From: a virus
DNA length: 22,215 nucleotides
IMG/VR virus record: IMGVR_UViG_3300042924_001976
Coordinates: 1 to 22,215 of that record
Reading direction: 5' to 3' (one strand)
Part shown: positions 16,301 to 22,093 of the stretch, one piece after another
Layout of the letters: every line of letters starts with the position of its first letter
Position numbering within the stretch: position 1 is the stretch's first letter
Notes under the pieces: generated by a model
The model's database searches: none
What the model was told of the DNA's origin: nothing
Seen by the model: only the letters and a program-made list of their open reading frames with translations
Program-made: the position numbers and the translations under genes

Positions 16301-17675
16301 TAATTTGAGAACGTATTGCTGTTACTACATCTCTGTACGCAGAGGCTTCTGCACTGCGACCACGTCTTTCCATGGCTCCAGCTGCTCTTTCTACTCTTTG
16401 TAGATCTTGCTCTGTTATGTCTTGTAAATCTCGGGATAGTAGTCGGAAAGCAGCACTTCTTCTATTTAAATTACCTTGCTGTAATTGTTGTATTCTAGCT
16501 TCTGCGGCTTCTACAGCTCTTAGTTCTCTGTCTGCACGGGATTCTACTTCATCAATTATTCTTTGATTTATAAGTTGTCTGGCCTGCTGTGCTTCTTGTG
16601 CTTTTTGTTGGGCCAATTGTCCTGCTCTTTGGGCAGTCTGTTCTAAACCCTGTCTAAATTCACCTATAGCTGGAAGAGCTTGTTTAACTAATATAGCTGC
16701 TAATGCTCCAATACCTGTTAACAAGGCAGTAGGGCTCTGACTAAAAAAGTTAGCCACTGGTGCTACGACCTTGTTTACAAACTCTAAAATGTTTTGTGAG
16801 GCGTCGCGAATAGAGGCAGACAATTTTGTGTAGGGATTTGCGTCAATTTTGATACTGCTAAACTTTTGTTCGCCCTCTGCTAACACAGCATTAGCAAATG
16901 CGGCTCTTCTTTCAAAATCTGTTAGTTCGCTGACGCTCTTATTAACAGATTTAGCATATTCTTTTACTGCTGGATCAAGTTTGGTAAATATACCCAGTTC
17001 GTCCAATAGTTCGGGTTCTAGCTTAGTAATACCACGAGTTAGGCGACTGATGGCATCCCCCATATCCACACCGAGAGCTTGAGATGCTTGTTTTGCTACA
17101 TTTCCAAGCCTTAATACATCTTGGCTGTTCATACCACTAGATACAGCTTTAGTGGTTGCTTCCATGGCTTCGCGCAGACTGATGGCTCCGTCTGTTGCAG
17201 CTACAAGTCTCTTGCTTAAACTACCCAGTGCTACACCACTTGCAGCCCCCAACTGATCAAGACCTTTGACCATATTGGTAGTATCCATGGCACGGCTTAA
17301 AGCGCCAAACGCAGCTGTTAGTGCAAAGGTATTAGCTGCAACAGTTGCATACAGACGTACCAACCCGCCAAGCCCACGAGCTTGGTCTGCAAAGTCACGA
17401 GCGGTACCGCCTGCAGCACCGGACGCACCTCTGGCCCGATTGTAGTTTTCTACCTCTTGGCCAGTAAAAACTCCAGCAGATGCTCCTGCGTTGCCGGTAG
17501 GCCGAGCTGCTGCGCTACTGGCAAATCTACGACTACTACCACTGCCACTGACATTTTGTGCCGCTTGTTGTGCTTGTTGTAAGTTGTCTCTTATTGTCTG
17601 ACTCTGTTGTTGAGCCTGATCCATACCCTGAGTTCTAAGTCTCAGGGTAAATGTACTTGTATTATTAGCTGCCAT
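10398..17675 (-). CDS. Tape measure protein
   Basis: 2425 residues from the ATG at 17673-17675, with AGGAG at 17681-17685, five bases upstream. The frame is open 14 codons further to a TTG at 17717, but that codon lies at the predicted transcription start. Domains: Gln/Ala-rich N-terminus (1-45); a tape-measure core at about 150-280 (ITKLEPELLDELGIF, VKEYAKSVNKSVSELTDFE, FANAVLAEGEQKF); long coiled-coil regions rich in Gln, Glu, Lys and Ala over most of about 340-520 and 640-1500; hydrophobic segments at about 108-128, 316-337, 545-582 (GFFMVIGLVAASVSLI) and about 1570-1605 (PPVAAAIVAAIGLSVFG). Such segments are thought to help the tape insert in the host membrane at DNA ejection. At the usual 1.5 angstrom per residue the tail would be roughly 350 nm long (inference). 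No lysozyme or peptidase motif was recognised. Led by its own consensus promoter. Confidence 0.93.
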   Translation of the reverse strand: MAANNTSTFTLRLRTQGMDQAQQQSQTIRDNLQQAQQAAQNVSGSGSSRRFASSAAARPTGNAGASAGVFTGQEVENYNRARGASGAAGGTARDFADQARGLGGLVRLYATVAANTFALTAAFGALSRAMDTTNMVKGLDQLGAASGVALGSLSKRLVAATDGAISLREAMEATTKAVSSGMNSQDVLRLGNVAKQASQALGVDMGDAISRLTRGITKLEPELLDELGIFTKLDPAVKEYAKSVNKSVSELTDFERRAAFANAVLAEGEQKFSSIKIDANPYTKLSASIRDASQNILEFVNKVVAPVANFFSQSPTALLTGIGALAAILVKQALPAIGEFRQGLEQTAQRAGQLAQQKAQEAQQARQLINQRIIDEVESRADRELRAVEAAEARIQQLQQGNLNRRSAAFRLLSRDLQDITEQDLQRVERAAGAMERRGRSAEASAYRDVVTAIRSQITAETDLIATRQRLTEQVERDAQSWGTYGLSVRAGQRAQDAAIRSSIISNAAYNGSLIGLRGSFALLREEIARNNITGFSAAMLTARGAIAAFGGMISTAMNALNGFFMVIGLVAASVSLIDGIFSKASKEIDAFSGSVGRVEGSTKNLTNTFDTIRQTNPFSVQSMEAQSNALLEFSSSMDELAKNAQKALRALQDSGWDKFKNTIKGIFNLDVQSSFSESFGQGIVAAVEGIDNKKIADELKSKLGGLLNIEDVTNFKQVEKALKGLAPTSGIVEEIRRAIKGASNDAGIAASRAREFVSAFEASKEAFRQVSKEFEVSDSTVKWANTSIAALTALDKNLSGPISESISNLIKASDELNKSPIFGSSSIEVAKLNIELNKAQKLMVQSEQDAQNLEQKLKDLQKLAEKDLFAAAGSIDSTTARDRPGVEKEIVNKEIARLKSEIDRARNARAQAESTAEGAALKIRNSINTGLSESVGLIAGRIQAELAKGSTQLLQSLYSRIDNIPELAGRQFDLKIKELDGQARLIRIQQELANRITLLTAETALSNALESNKSAREQLGSAKTLREAETAGQRVATTDKDVQNAEEKLKLLRRAAINPLAALADLNKALVSNAEGASGYAQEIVNAAQSNAGFIKSLQDIAQQQELIKKIEKPLAEEDSRYKKEKDILDAKIRENSATRESLQLQLPSNKETEIETLEKLRIAQIEQASLEFEDKKLKAKSDYNKQLVIRNGLVALGSAQDAEMVYQNAESNRLQAEQLATREEFNRRSQIETNIAKERLSVYDRQQSKLKEIADSERQNEQTRKNATLSIKESELGLAETRLSIAEQQKIFSEEFIANSRAQIELTKQELSFEKERQNLTNQRSTAIGELAAKANRQAMRGEDNSATIKQMMDLASAFDAQALAQDRANSSRVTAIQLTRSQAIETAKQNEELKKQAEILGLFEGIADTLAQAFGKTGAVLGNLVKTFGDISAGQEKYNTDKAKYVGILADIKKAEEGTGDLTYDQIQKRTKATKDLGDLERKKAKDEISDNARLMGSAKTLFKEKTAAYKILSGVEKALHIARIAMDFKELATSLFVDKAKVAGSVAGETAQTAATGAGFFARAGLYVTEIFAKISAQLGIFGPPVAAAIVAAIGLSVFGKKSSAPVAGSTASERQETQGTGMTWKDGKKVETGGGVFGDSEAKSDSIKNSLNLIGNTSVEGLTYQNRTVKLLESIDRSIGGAAKSLYGVLGLRMGTGFGTKEGTTSSGIQGLFGSRTTKEIIDSGIKFAGSFLDVLSGKAGSVQQYETTRTTKKSSGFLGIGGSTRTTDATLERDLASVDQKAAAEITKIFSNAGALFVELGGNLGKTQDDIFASLAQVDLTGKFASLRGLQGEELQKELGNVISSALDDAATIAFKSLEKFRNFGEGMAETVVRVLDTNEKISQSFLAQGGKTINQLVKESFGTITETVRTWYGSTRTVTRAATDAELKEKSIEITEALATLAGGLDKFLDNQKFYADNFLTEAERLTPIQESVTKRLGDLAIEHGKTDLALIKTRGEFKNIVNALDITTPAGRELYTSLMELAPAFAMVYKEAEKIVSLTTDEFVAKINDTRIRALQLYAEITRSETMTAAVRDAQRAKELKEFDKYSGVQKDILVSNQRYLYALEDELSAKDKLIKRRDLLKSVFNDFTKAIDNLTNYKNTLLAGDLSTLLPIDKYNLAKTQFEELLTAININPETEAQAKAQLEAVSKLPQVADAYLQASRVVNASSGAYVSDFQAVSKALDQSADKLKEVREDIQVHQLDVLKENGIALEDIADSSRSTADLIKDFNTAQTNRNTAFDRIAQNTAAQTGDVKQALETMAREFKDFKDAMMGRDGIPSIKTALVGENAPSTTTLIAAVGATTTAVGATTTAVNNGNTVVAAQTAALVSATLTGSATVEGAVNRVSTQVSRDDWIAAKTSQIITIFNNNTAPLTAQL
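10594..10642 (-). repeat. Perfect 21-base tandem duplication near the 3' end of the tape measure gene
   Basis: The unit GCAGTTGTGGTAGCACCAACA, written here as two parts GCAGTTGTGGT and AGCACCAACA, occurs twice in perfect form (10597-10617 and 10618-10638), with partial flanking copies. It encodes two copies of the seven-residue string VGATTTA and keeps the frame. Identical third bases point to a recent event. Confidence 0.85.
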
Positions 17676-17680
17676 AAGTT

Positions 17681-17685
17681 CTCCT
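17681..17685 (-). promoter_or_regulatory. Ribosome binding site that fixes the tape measure start
   Basis: AGGAG on the minus strand, five bases before the ATG at 17675. The alternative TTG start at 17717 has no such site and would lie about three bases from the predicted 5' end of the transcript. Confidence 0.85.
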
Positions 17686-17726
17686 GGCAATAAAAAATTT
17701 GAGCGCTCTATACTCAAGACCTACAA

Positions 17727-17755
17727 ATTATACCACTGTGGGGGTCTTTTGTCAA
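17727..17755 (-). promoter_or_regulatory. Perfect consensus sigma-70 promoter for the tape measure transcript
   Basis: On the minus strand: TTGACA (17755-17750), a spacer of exactly 17 bases (17749-17733), TATAAT (17732-17727). Both hexamers are full consensus. The predicted start is near 17720, giving a leader of about 45 bases to the ATG at 17675. The leader contains the palindrome GAGCGCTC (17701-17708). It lies directly after the terminator of the chaperone genes. Confidence 0.9.
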
Positions 17756-17778
17756 GCAGTAATTTTTTCTATGCAAAC

Positions 17779-17803
17779 AAAAAAGCCCGCTATGGGCGGG
17801 CTT
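17779..17803 (-). terminator. Intrinsic terminator after the tail chaperone genes
   Basis: GC-rich 8-bp stem: AAGCCCGC (17783-17790) pairs with GCGGGCTT (17796-17803) around a 5-base loop; on the minus strand the stem runs into six T (17784-17779). The TAA stop of the chaperone second frame (17802-17804) overlaps the stem. Confidence 0.88.
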
Positions 17804-18119
17804 AATTGGTCTTTGGTTTGCTATCTTGTATCTTTTTAGATCTGATGCTGTCTATCAACAACAATAGGTCCAGGTAGACTTTGTGTAATTCTGGTTCGAT
17901 GTTGTTTATACGAAACACAGTTTCTATATAGTTAAAATTTTTTCCTATATAGTTGCCACCCATATAATCCCAACAATCTTGCAGGGTGTTATATATCTGA
18001 AACGCTTCCTGAACCTCCAACACTAAATCAGAGAACTCTAACGGTATTTCAGACTCCAGTGGCTCTGTGTTCATCATGTCGCACATGTCCAAGTAGTGTT
18101 CCTTGGTCATGCCCAACAT
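17802..18119 (-). CDS. Downstream (T-like) frame of the tail assembly chaperone
   Basis: 105 codons from the first ATG of the frame (18117-18119) to TAA. No ribosome site precedes that ATG (the upstream bases read TTTGAAAACTCC), and the frame stays open upstream to the slippery site. It is therefore probably expressed only as the C-terminal part of the frameshift fusion, not on its own. Helix-rich and acidic (YLDMCDMMNTEPLESEIPLE, then EVQEAFQIYNTLQD, MGGNYIGKNF, LLLLIDSIRSKK). Similar small proteins with an EIP and a GK-N/D motif occur before tape measure genes in other phages. Confidence 0.6.
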   Translation of the reverse strand: MLGMTKEHYLDMCDMMNTEPLESEIPLEFSDLVLEVQEAFQIYNTLQDCWDYMGGNYIGKNFNYIETVFRINNIEPELHKVYLDLLLLIDSIRSKKIQDSKPKTN

Positions 18120-18595
18120 GGAGTTTTCAAAGTACCGACCAATACTATCTTTTACTTCTTCGTACTGGCGCTCTGAAAGTTTCCCAGGTCACTTACTGTT
18201 TCTGAAACCCAAGCATCAAAATTTGAACTGTTTCTCATCAAGAAAAGCGCATTTTCTTCACTGAATCCCAACTCACTGTTCATGTCTTGACCACTGAGTT
18301 CTACGGGTGCTAGTTGCTCTAGGTAGGTAAGTTTAAAACCGGTCCAGCCCTTGACAGCCGATTGTACATAGAGTTGTAAAAATAGGTCGTCATTGAGCTC
18401 TTCGGATGCTTGACGATTCTTAAAAACATTCTTTGTAGCCTTTTTACGGATAGAGACTAGGGTTTCTCTGCTTAAAAAGCCCAGAGTAACTTTAAATCCT
18501 GCGTATCCGGGCATTTCAGCTTCTACGGTTTTACTAGGTACCAATAGGCTCTTTAGTGATAGGTTTACTTGAGAACCACTTGCGTTTTCTGTCAT
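17802..18595 (-). CDS. Tail assembly chaperone fusion (G-T type) made by -1 frameshift
   Basis: Predicted join: residues 1-139 are read in the first frame (18595 down to 18179), then the ribosome slips back one base on GGGAAAC and continues from 18179 to the TAA at 17802-17804. This adds 125 residues for a total of 264. The -1 frame is open across the whole junction, and the new segment starts LSERQYEEVKDSIGRYFENS. Lambda gpG (140 residues) and gpGT (279 residues) are very close in length and organisation. In that family the G part coats the tape measure and the T part recruits tube subunits; neither is kept in the virion. Position between the tube and tape measure genes is the classic one. 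The slip is inferred from sequence, not measured. Confidence 0.88.
18152..18595 (-). CDS. Tail assembly chaperone (G-like, unshifted product)
   Basis: 147 residues. ATG at 18593-18595 with AAGGA at 18602-18606; TAA stop at 18152-18154. Soluble, with basic and acidic patches; key stretches are FKVTLGFLSRETLVSIRKKA (about 29-48), KGWTGFKLTYLEQL (82-95) and FDAWVSETVSDLGN (126-139). The K-G-W plus late N-S-x-x-F-x-x-W pattern is typical of siphovirus tail assembly chaperones. It is the major product; a fraction of ribosomes should shift at codons 138-139 to make the 264-residue fusion. It follows the tail tube gene after 54 bases that hold a strong hairpin. Confidence 0.85.
   Translation of the reverse strand: MTENASGSQVNLSLKSLLVPSKTVEAEMPGYAGFKVTLGFLSRETLVSIRKKATKNVFKNRQASEELNDDLFLQLYVQSAVKGWTGFKLTYLEQLAPVELSGQDMNSELGFSEENALFLMRNSSNFDAWVSETVSDLGNFQSASTKK
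18179..18185 (-). promoter_or_regulatory. Programmed -1 frameshift slippery site GGGAAAC
   Basis: Read on the minus strand in the chaperone frame as CTG GGA AAC, so the heptamer sits in the required X XXY YYZ register. The lambda G/GT site is GGGAAAG, differing only in the last base. No strong downstream stem is visible: only a 5-bp AGTAC/GTACT pairing (18166-18162 with 18135-18131), which is unconvincing. Only codons 140-147 and the stop follow in the zero frame. Confidence 0.88.
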
Positions 18596-18614
18596 GAATT
18601 GTCCTTGTTGTAGT

Positions 18615-18640
18615 GAGTAGGGTGGATCACCACCCTACTC
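18615..18640. other. Strong intergenic hairpin between tail tube and chaperone genes
   Basis: Perfect 11-bp stem GAGTAGGGTGG (18615-18625) with CCACCCTACTC (18630-18640), loop ATCA. No T-run follows on either strand, so it is not a normal intrinsic terminator. It starts 10 bases after the tube stop codon and ends 9 bases before the chaperone ribosome site. Possible roles: protecting the 3' end of the abundant tube message, an RNA processing site, or lowering chaperone output. Confidence 0.75.
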
Positions 18641-18649
18641 TGTTAGAGA

Positions 18650-19915
18650 TTAAACTGCGGGAGAAGAGTAGTAAGTAATAGTAGCTTCGTTGTTTTGCTC
18701 AATATCATAGGTTCCGGAGGCTGCGCCTTGAGCTGTAAAGTTGATGCTAGTAGAAATTACTTGCTCTGTACTGATCTGAGGAATCTGCAACATGGCTGAT
18801 GGTAGTTCAAAGATTACCTTGTTTTCCATGGTTGTAGAAGTAGGAACTGCCACACTTCCGCCCATACCGAGTTTGACGTTAAACTGGTTTTGGTCATAGG
18901 TGTTGGCCTGTGTAAGCAGAGTACTCAATAGTTGCGCGGTGTTTGTACTACCGGTTCTCAGATACGCTGTTAAACTGCCGCTCACAGCTCTGGTACCTAC
19001 GAAATAGTCAATAGGCTTGTTAACTGTGCCCATTACTGCTGGTGTTAGATAAGTAACGTTGTTGGCAAAAGTAATATTACCACCAGTAATAGCAAAGGTA
19101 TAAGTAACAGCACTTTGACCGTACTTGGCAGCTGTAGATGCCAATTCTACAGTACTCAAACGGTTTGTGATGTACTTACATGTGGCATCTTTGGGCTTGT
19201 AGGCACCACTTAGTAGGCCGCCAAAGCTACCTGATAAAGTGGGACTGGTACCAGTGGTTGTTGCTGTTGTTGTGGTTGTAGAAACTTCAATTTCTGCAAC
19301 TTTGCCTGTCCAAGCAATAGTACCAATTTGATCGATACCAAAGTCAACTGAGGCTTGGTCAATAACACAGTTGTGTAGCAACACAGTTGTGTCGTCAAAC
19401 ACAATAATCAAGCCAAAACGTAGCAATTGATTTCTGTTACTCTGTGTTAGACGGACTTGAGCTGAAGGAACAGTAGTGCCGTTTGGCGCAGCTGTTTCGG
19501 TATATGCTTGTCCAGCTGTAGTTGTAAGAGCGGAAGCACTGCTCAAGTCTACGTTGGTATAACCAAACATAGCATTCCACAGGCAGGCTTCTTCGGGTCG
19601 CACAAAGTCACCAATGTCAAGTCCGGCAGCTACTGCTCCGCCTTCAAACATCTTGGGACGTACATAGGTAGAAATACTCCAATCACCTGCTTCTAGAGCA
19701 GTTGCAAAGCTTCTCTGGCCGCGGCTAGGTGTGCTGCCAGCCTCATTTAAAGTAACTGTGTCTAGAGTGGTATTTTGGCTAAAGCTCATACCGTCTAGAG
19801 GTTGTAGTTCGAATGTGTCAGCGGCAGAGCGGGCTGTAGCTGGGGCGATTCTGTTGTCTCCGTCTAGTGCTGTAGTAAAGAATACTCTAGCACCTCTAAT
19901 TAAATTAACTGCCAT
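18650..19915 (-). CDS. Major tail tube protein, probably with duplicated tube domain
   Basis: 421 residues. ATG at 19913-19915, AAAGGA at 19923-19928, TAA stop. It occupies the tube position between tail terminator and chaperones, and no sheath gene is present. Residues 1-210 form a first beta-rich domain (FELQPLDGMSFSQNTTLDTV at 35-54; GDWSISTYVRP at 77-87; ASVDFGIDQIGTIAWTGKVA at 188-207). A Thr-rich linker follows (about 211-224). Residues about 246-421 repeat the same order of elements (TFAITGGNITFANNVTYLTP at 273-292; SGSLTAYLRTG at 312-322; ISTEQVISTSINFTAQG at 381-397). Tube proteins of usual length are about 150-250 residues, so this is about twice that. T5 pb6 is a known duplicated tube protein that forms trimeric rings. 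Alternative: a single tube domain with a C-terminal Ig-like decoration, as in lambda gpV. Confidence 0.87.
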   Translation of the reverse strand: MAVNLIRGARVFFTTALDGDNRIAPATARSAADTFELQPLDGMSFSQNTTLDTVTLNEAGSTPSRGQRSFATALEAGDWSISTYVRPKMFEGGAVAAGLDIGDFVRPEEACLWNAMFGYTNVDLSSASALTTTAGQAYTETAAPNGTTVPSAQVRLTQSNRNQLLRFGLIIVFDDTTVLLHNCVIDQASVDFGIDQIGTIAWTGKVAEIEVSTTTTTATTTGTSPTLSGSFGGLLSGAYKPKDATCKYITNRLSTVELASTAAKYGQSAVTYTFAITGGNITFANNVTYLTPAVMGTVNKPIDYFVGTRAVSGSLTAYLRTGSTNTAQLLSTLLTQANTYDQNQFNVKLGMGGSVAVPTSTTMENKVIFELPSAMLQIPQISTEQVISTSINFTAQGAASGTYDIEQNNEATITYYSSPAV

Positions 19916-19993
19916 AATTTTTTCCTTTAAGGCTGTGTGTTGTTATCACCTTAACTAGATCTTTATCTGTTGTTGGTGAATAGAACACTGATT

Positions 19994-20422
19994 CTACACG
20001 ACCTGGTACCGGACTTGTAGATTGATTTCTCCGACTGCGTACGGAGCTAGCAAACCTTCGTCTGTGGTTATACTAGTGATTAGGATCTCTGTGGTCTCGC
20101 TCAAACCTTCGTATATTAACTGACGATTGAGGTCAATACAGAGTTCAACATCTTCTAAAAGCTTCTCCAACTGGTCTTGGCTATCATCGCCCTTGCAGTA
20201 CAGTTTGATGGAGACGGATAAGTAGCCCCACTTGAACTCTCCTGGTAAGTACTCACGAACCTCTGAACCGGGTGTAAGGTAGATGCAAGGAAAGTCTGTG
20301 ACCTCATCCCAGAACTTGAGATAGGGATAACTGTTGTCGAATATGTTTATCTGGTAGGGTGCAGCACCGTTGATGAGCTTGAACTTGTCTGCAAGAGCTG
20401 TAACTATTGATTTTCTACTCAT
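19994..20422 (-). CDS. Tail terminator protein
   Basis: 142 residues. Its ATG overlaps the stop of the preceding gene by four bases (ATGA), indicating translational coupling; a GAGG lies about 11 bases upstream. TAG stop. Small alpha/beta protein: an N-terminal helix (IVTALADKFKLI), FPCIYLTPGSEVREYLPGEF (44-63), WGYLSVSIKLYCKGDD (65-80), an acidic helix (QLEKLLEDVELCID, 84-97) and closing strands after TTDEGLLAPYA. This order and the position just before the tube gene fit tail terminators (lambda gpU-like role), which cap the finished tube and provide the surface for the head. Family call rests on pattern and synteny. Confidence 0.7.
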   Translation of the reverse strand: MSRKSIVTALADKFKLINGAAPYQINIFDNSYPYLKFWDEVTDFPCIYLTPGSEVREYLPGEFKWGYLSVSIKLYCKGDDSQDQLEKLLEDVELCIDLNRQLIYEGLSETTEILITSITTDEGLLAPYAVGEINLQVRYQVV

Positions 20423-22092
20423 ACTAATACAGCCCTCATACGATTGGCCACTTGAGCTCCCGCAAGTTCGCGGATACTTTTGGAAATCAACAATTTAGGA
20501 TCGCGGGTGTAGGGTCTATCCTGACGTCCGCCGCGGCTAAAAGTTGCATAGGGATTTTTCATGTAACTGTAGAATGCAGTTATCATACCTTGACGGCTTT
20601 CGCTGAGTCGTTCTACTTTTGCGGATTCAGCAAATCTACCAGAGCGGTAGTTCAATACATCTTTGCGAGTGCCTGTACCCATGTTTTTCTTGATTTGATC
20701 ATGCAGATTAGCATTGATTAAATTCTGTAGAGATATAATGCTAGATACTTTTGTAATAGCTCCTTGAGAAGCCCTTACTTGAACTTGCTTTTTCTTTATT
20801 GGGGCTATTACTACAGTTTGCTTAGGCCTACCTTTTGCTTTTACCTGAGAAACAGCTTTATCTTTGGATCCAGATACTTGTTTATTTGGTATTTTTTTAC
20901 CATCAAATATACTGCCAATAGTTTTAATTATAGAAGTCAGTGCAGGGTCAGAACCTTCTGTAGATAACAACCTTTGTACAGTAATATTATCGCTTAGAAT
21001 ATCATCAACTACTTTTTGCACATTAGCAGGGATCTGTACATCTGAGTTTTTTAAAGTTTGAGCTAAGATATTAACTTCGTCTGCTAGAGGTTTTAAGGAA
21101 GTTAAAAACTTTTGCATCTCTTTACCAGCAGTAACGGCATCGGCTCTAACTGCTGTAGTTTTTGCTGCATCTAATAACTGATTAAGATATCTGGAACTTG
21201 CTGCTAGTTTTCTACCTATTTCTTGATTTGACAAAGACAGTTGGGTTTCAACTGAGACTTTTGGTCCGTCTTTGTCATATATTATTTTCGTAGTATTTGA
21301 AAATAATTCCAAATTTAACTTTATATTACTAGATAGATAATCTGCATCTGATATCAAAGTTACTATCTTTTGAAATATATCGTTTAATTCTTCGTTTGTG
21401 TCGCTGAAAGTTACTGCCATAGATCTGTAATTAGATCTATTGGTCTGTTGTACTTTTAATCCGAATATTCTTTGTAGTCTGATATTAAAAACACCACTAA
21501 GGTGTCCGGTGTCTATATTTTCTTTAATGAAGTCTACTAGTTCTGTTGTAGCTGTGGTTTGTGTTCTCAAAAACTCTACAAAGTATTCATTAAATTTTCC
21601 GTGACTGATATTATTTACTAGAACTACGTCTTTGAAACTTTCTTCTCGGTTTTTGGCAGTTGCCAATTTAGCCGTAGTATCTATTTCATTTTCTCTTACG
21701 CCAGTATATTTAAAAGCACCGCTTCTACTTCGTATACTTGCCGCGTTTTCTTGTTTATTTACTTTTTGTAAAAGAAAATTACTTAATTCGTCAAATATAT
21801 TATCTCTACCCAATAAAGCTACTGCATCTGCTGCTAAAACACTTTTTTCAGTTAGTAACTTAAAAGTATTTGCTAGCTGCTTTAAACCGCCTCTGCTTAC
21901 GCTGGCCTCTTGATTGAGGTTAGTTTCTTTACGTATTTGTTCTAGAGAAAATCCAACTTCTGGATTAAATATTTCTTTTCCTTTTTTGTCAAAAATTTTC
22001 AGTTTGGTACCACTTAGGAACTTATCTGCCTGACTACGAACTCTTTTTAAAATGTGTGCTTGTACAGTTGCACTAAGGGCTGATTTACTCAT
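20419..22092 (-). CDS. Head-tail connector/neck candidate with long N-terminal extension
   Basis: 557 residues. ATG at 22090-22092, one base after the stop of the upstream gene (TGATATG); there is no clear Shine-Dalgarno site, so translation is probably coupled to the gene before it. Residues about 463-557 form a compact basic domain (LNYRSGRFAESAKVERL, MITAFYSYMKNPYATFS, RDPKLLISKSIREL) like those of neck or HK97 gp10-like proteins, which are usually only 100-180 residues in all. The first 400 residues are helical and rich in Lys, Asn, Leu and Ser, without a recognised domain. A basic linker (about 408-445) contains KGRPK, which resembles an AT-hook core, and IKKKQVQV. Position before the tail terminator supports a head-tail joining role. 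The extension could instead be internal scaffold, DNA-binding or decoration; this is unknown. Confidence 0.6.
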   Translation of the reverse strand: MSKSALSATVQAHILKRVRSQADKFLSGTKLKIFDKKGKEIFNPEVGFSLEQIRKETNLNQEASVSRGGLKQLANTFKLLTEKSVLAADAVALLGRDNIFDELSNFLLQKVNKQENAASIRSRSGAFKYTGVRENEIDTTAKLATAKNREESFKDVVLVNNISHGKFNEYFVEFLRTQTTATTELVDFIKENIDTGHLSGVFNIRLQRIFGLKVQQTNRSNYRSMAVTFSDTNEELNDIFQKIVTLISDADYLSSNIKLNLELFSNTTKIIYDKDGPKVSVETQLSLSNQEIGRKLAASSRYLNQLLDAAKTTAVRADAVTAGKEMQKFLTSLKPLADEVNILAQTLKNSDVQIPANVQKVVDDILSDNITVQRLLSTEGSDPALTSIIKTIGSIFDGKKIPNKQVSGSKDKAVSQVKAKGRPKQTVVIAPIKKKQVQVRASQGAITKVSSIISLQNLINANLHDQIKKNMGTGTRKDVLNYRSGRFAESAKVERLSESRQGMITAFYSYMKNPYATFSRGGRQDRPYTRDPKLLISKSIRELAGAQVANRMRAVLV

Positions 22093-22093
22093 A

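Noticed and set aside
10398-17675. Lysozyme, peptidase or zinc-binding domain in the tape measure protein
   Set aside because: Some long tape measures carry such enzymes, but no catalytic motif (for example HxxxD...HxH or an SLT-type E-S motif) was seen on reading the protein.
19922-19962. Inverted repeat TTAAGG/CCTTAA near the tube ribosome site
   Set aside because: Short 6-bp arms with a long 16-base loop; AT-rich and likely by chance. No convincing promoter was found in this 78-base gap either.
1091-21913. Many plus-strand open frames of 60-160 codons (for example 15181-15660, 13156-13539, 3212-3601)
   Set aside because: All lie antisense inside long, well-supported minus-strand genes, lack ribosome sites, and have unusual compositions (Ser/Leu/Cys-rich). 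They are shadows of the codon bias on the other strand.
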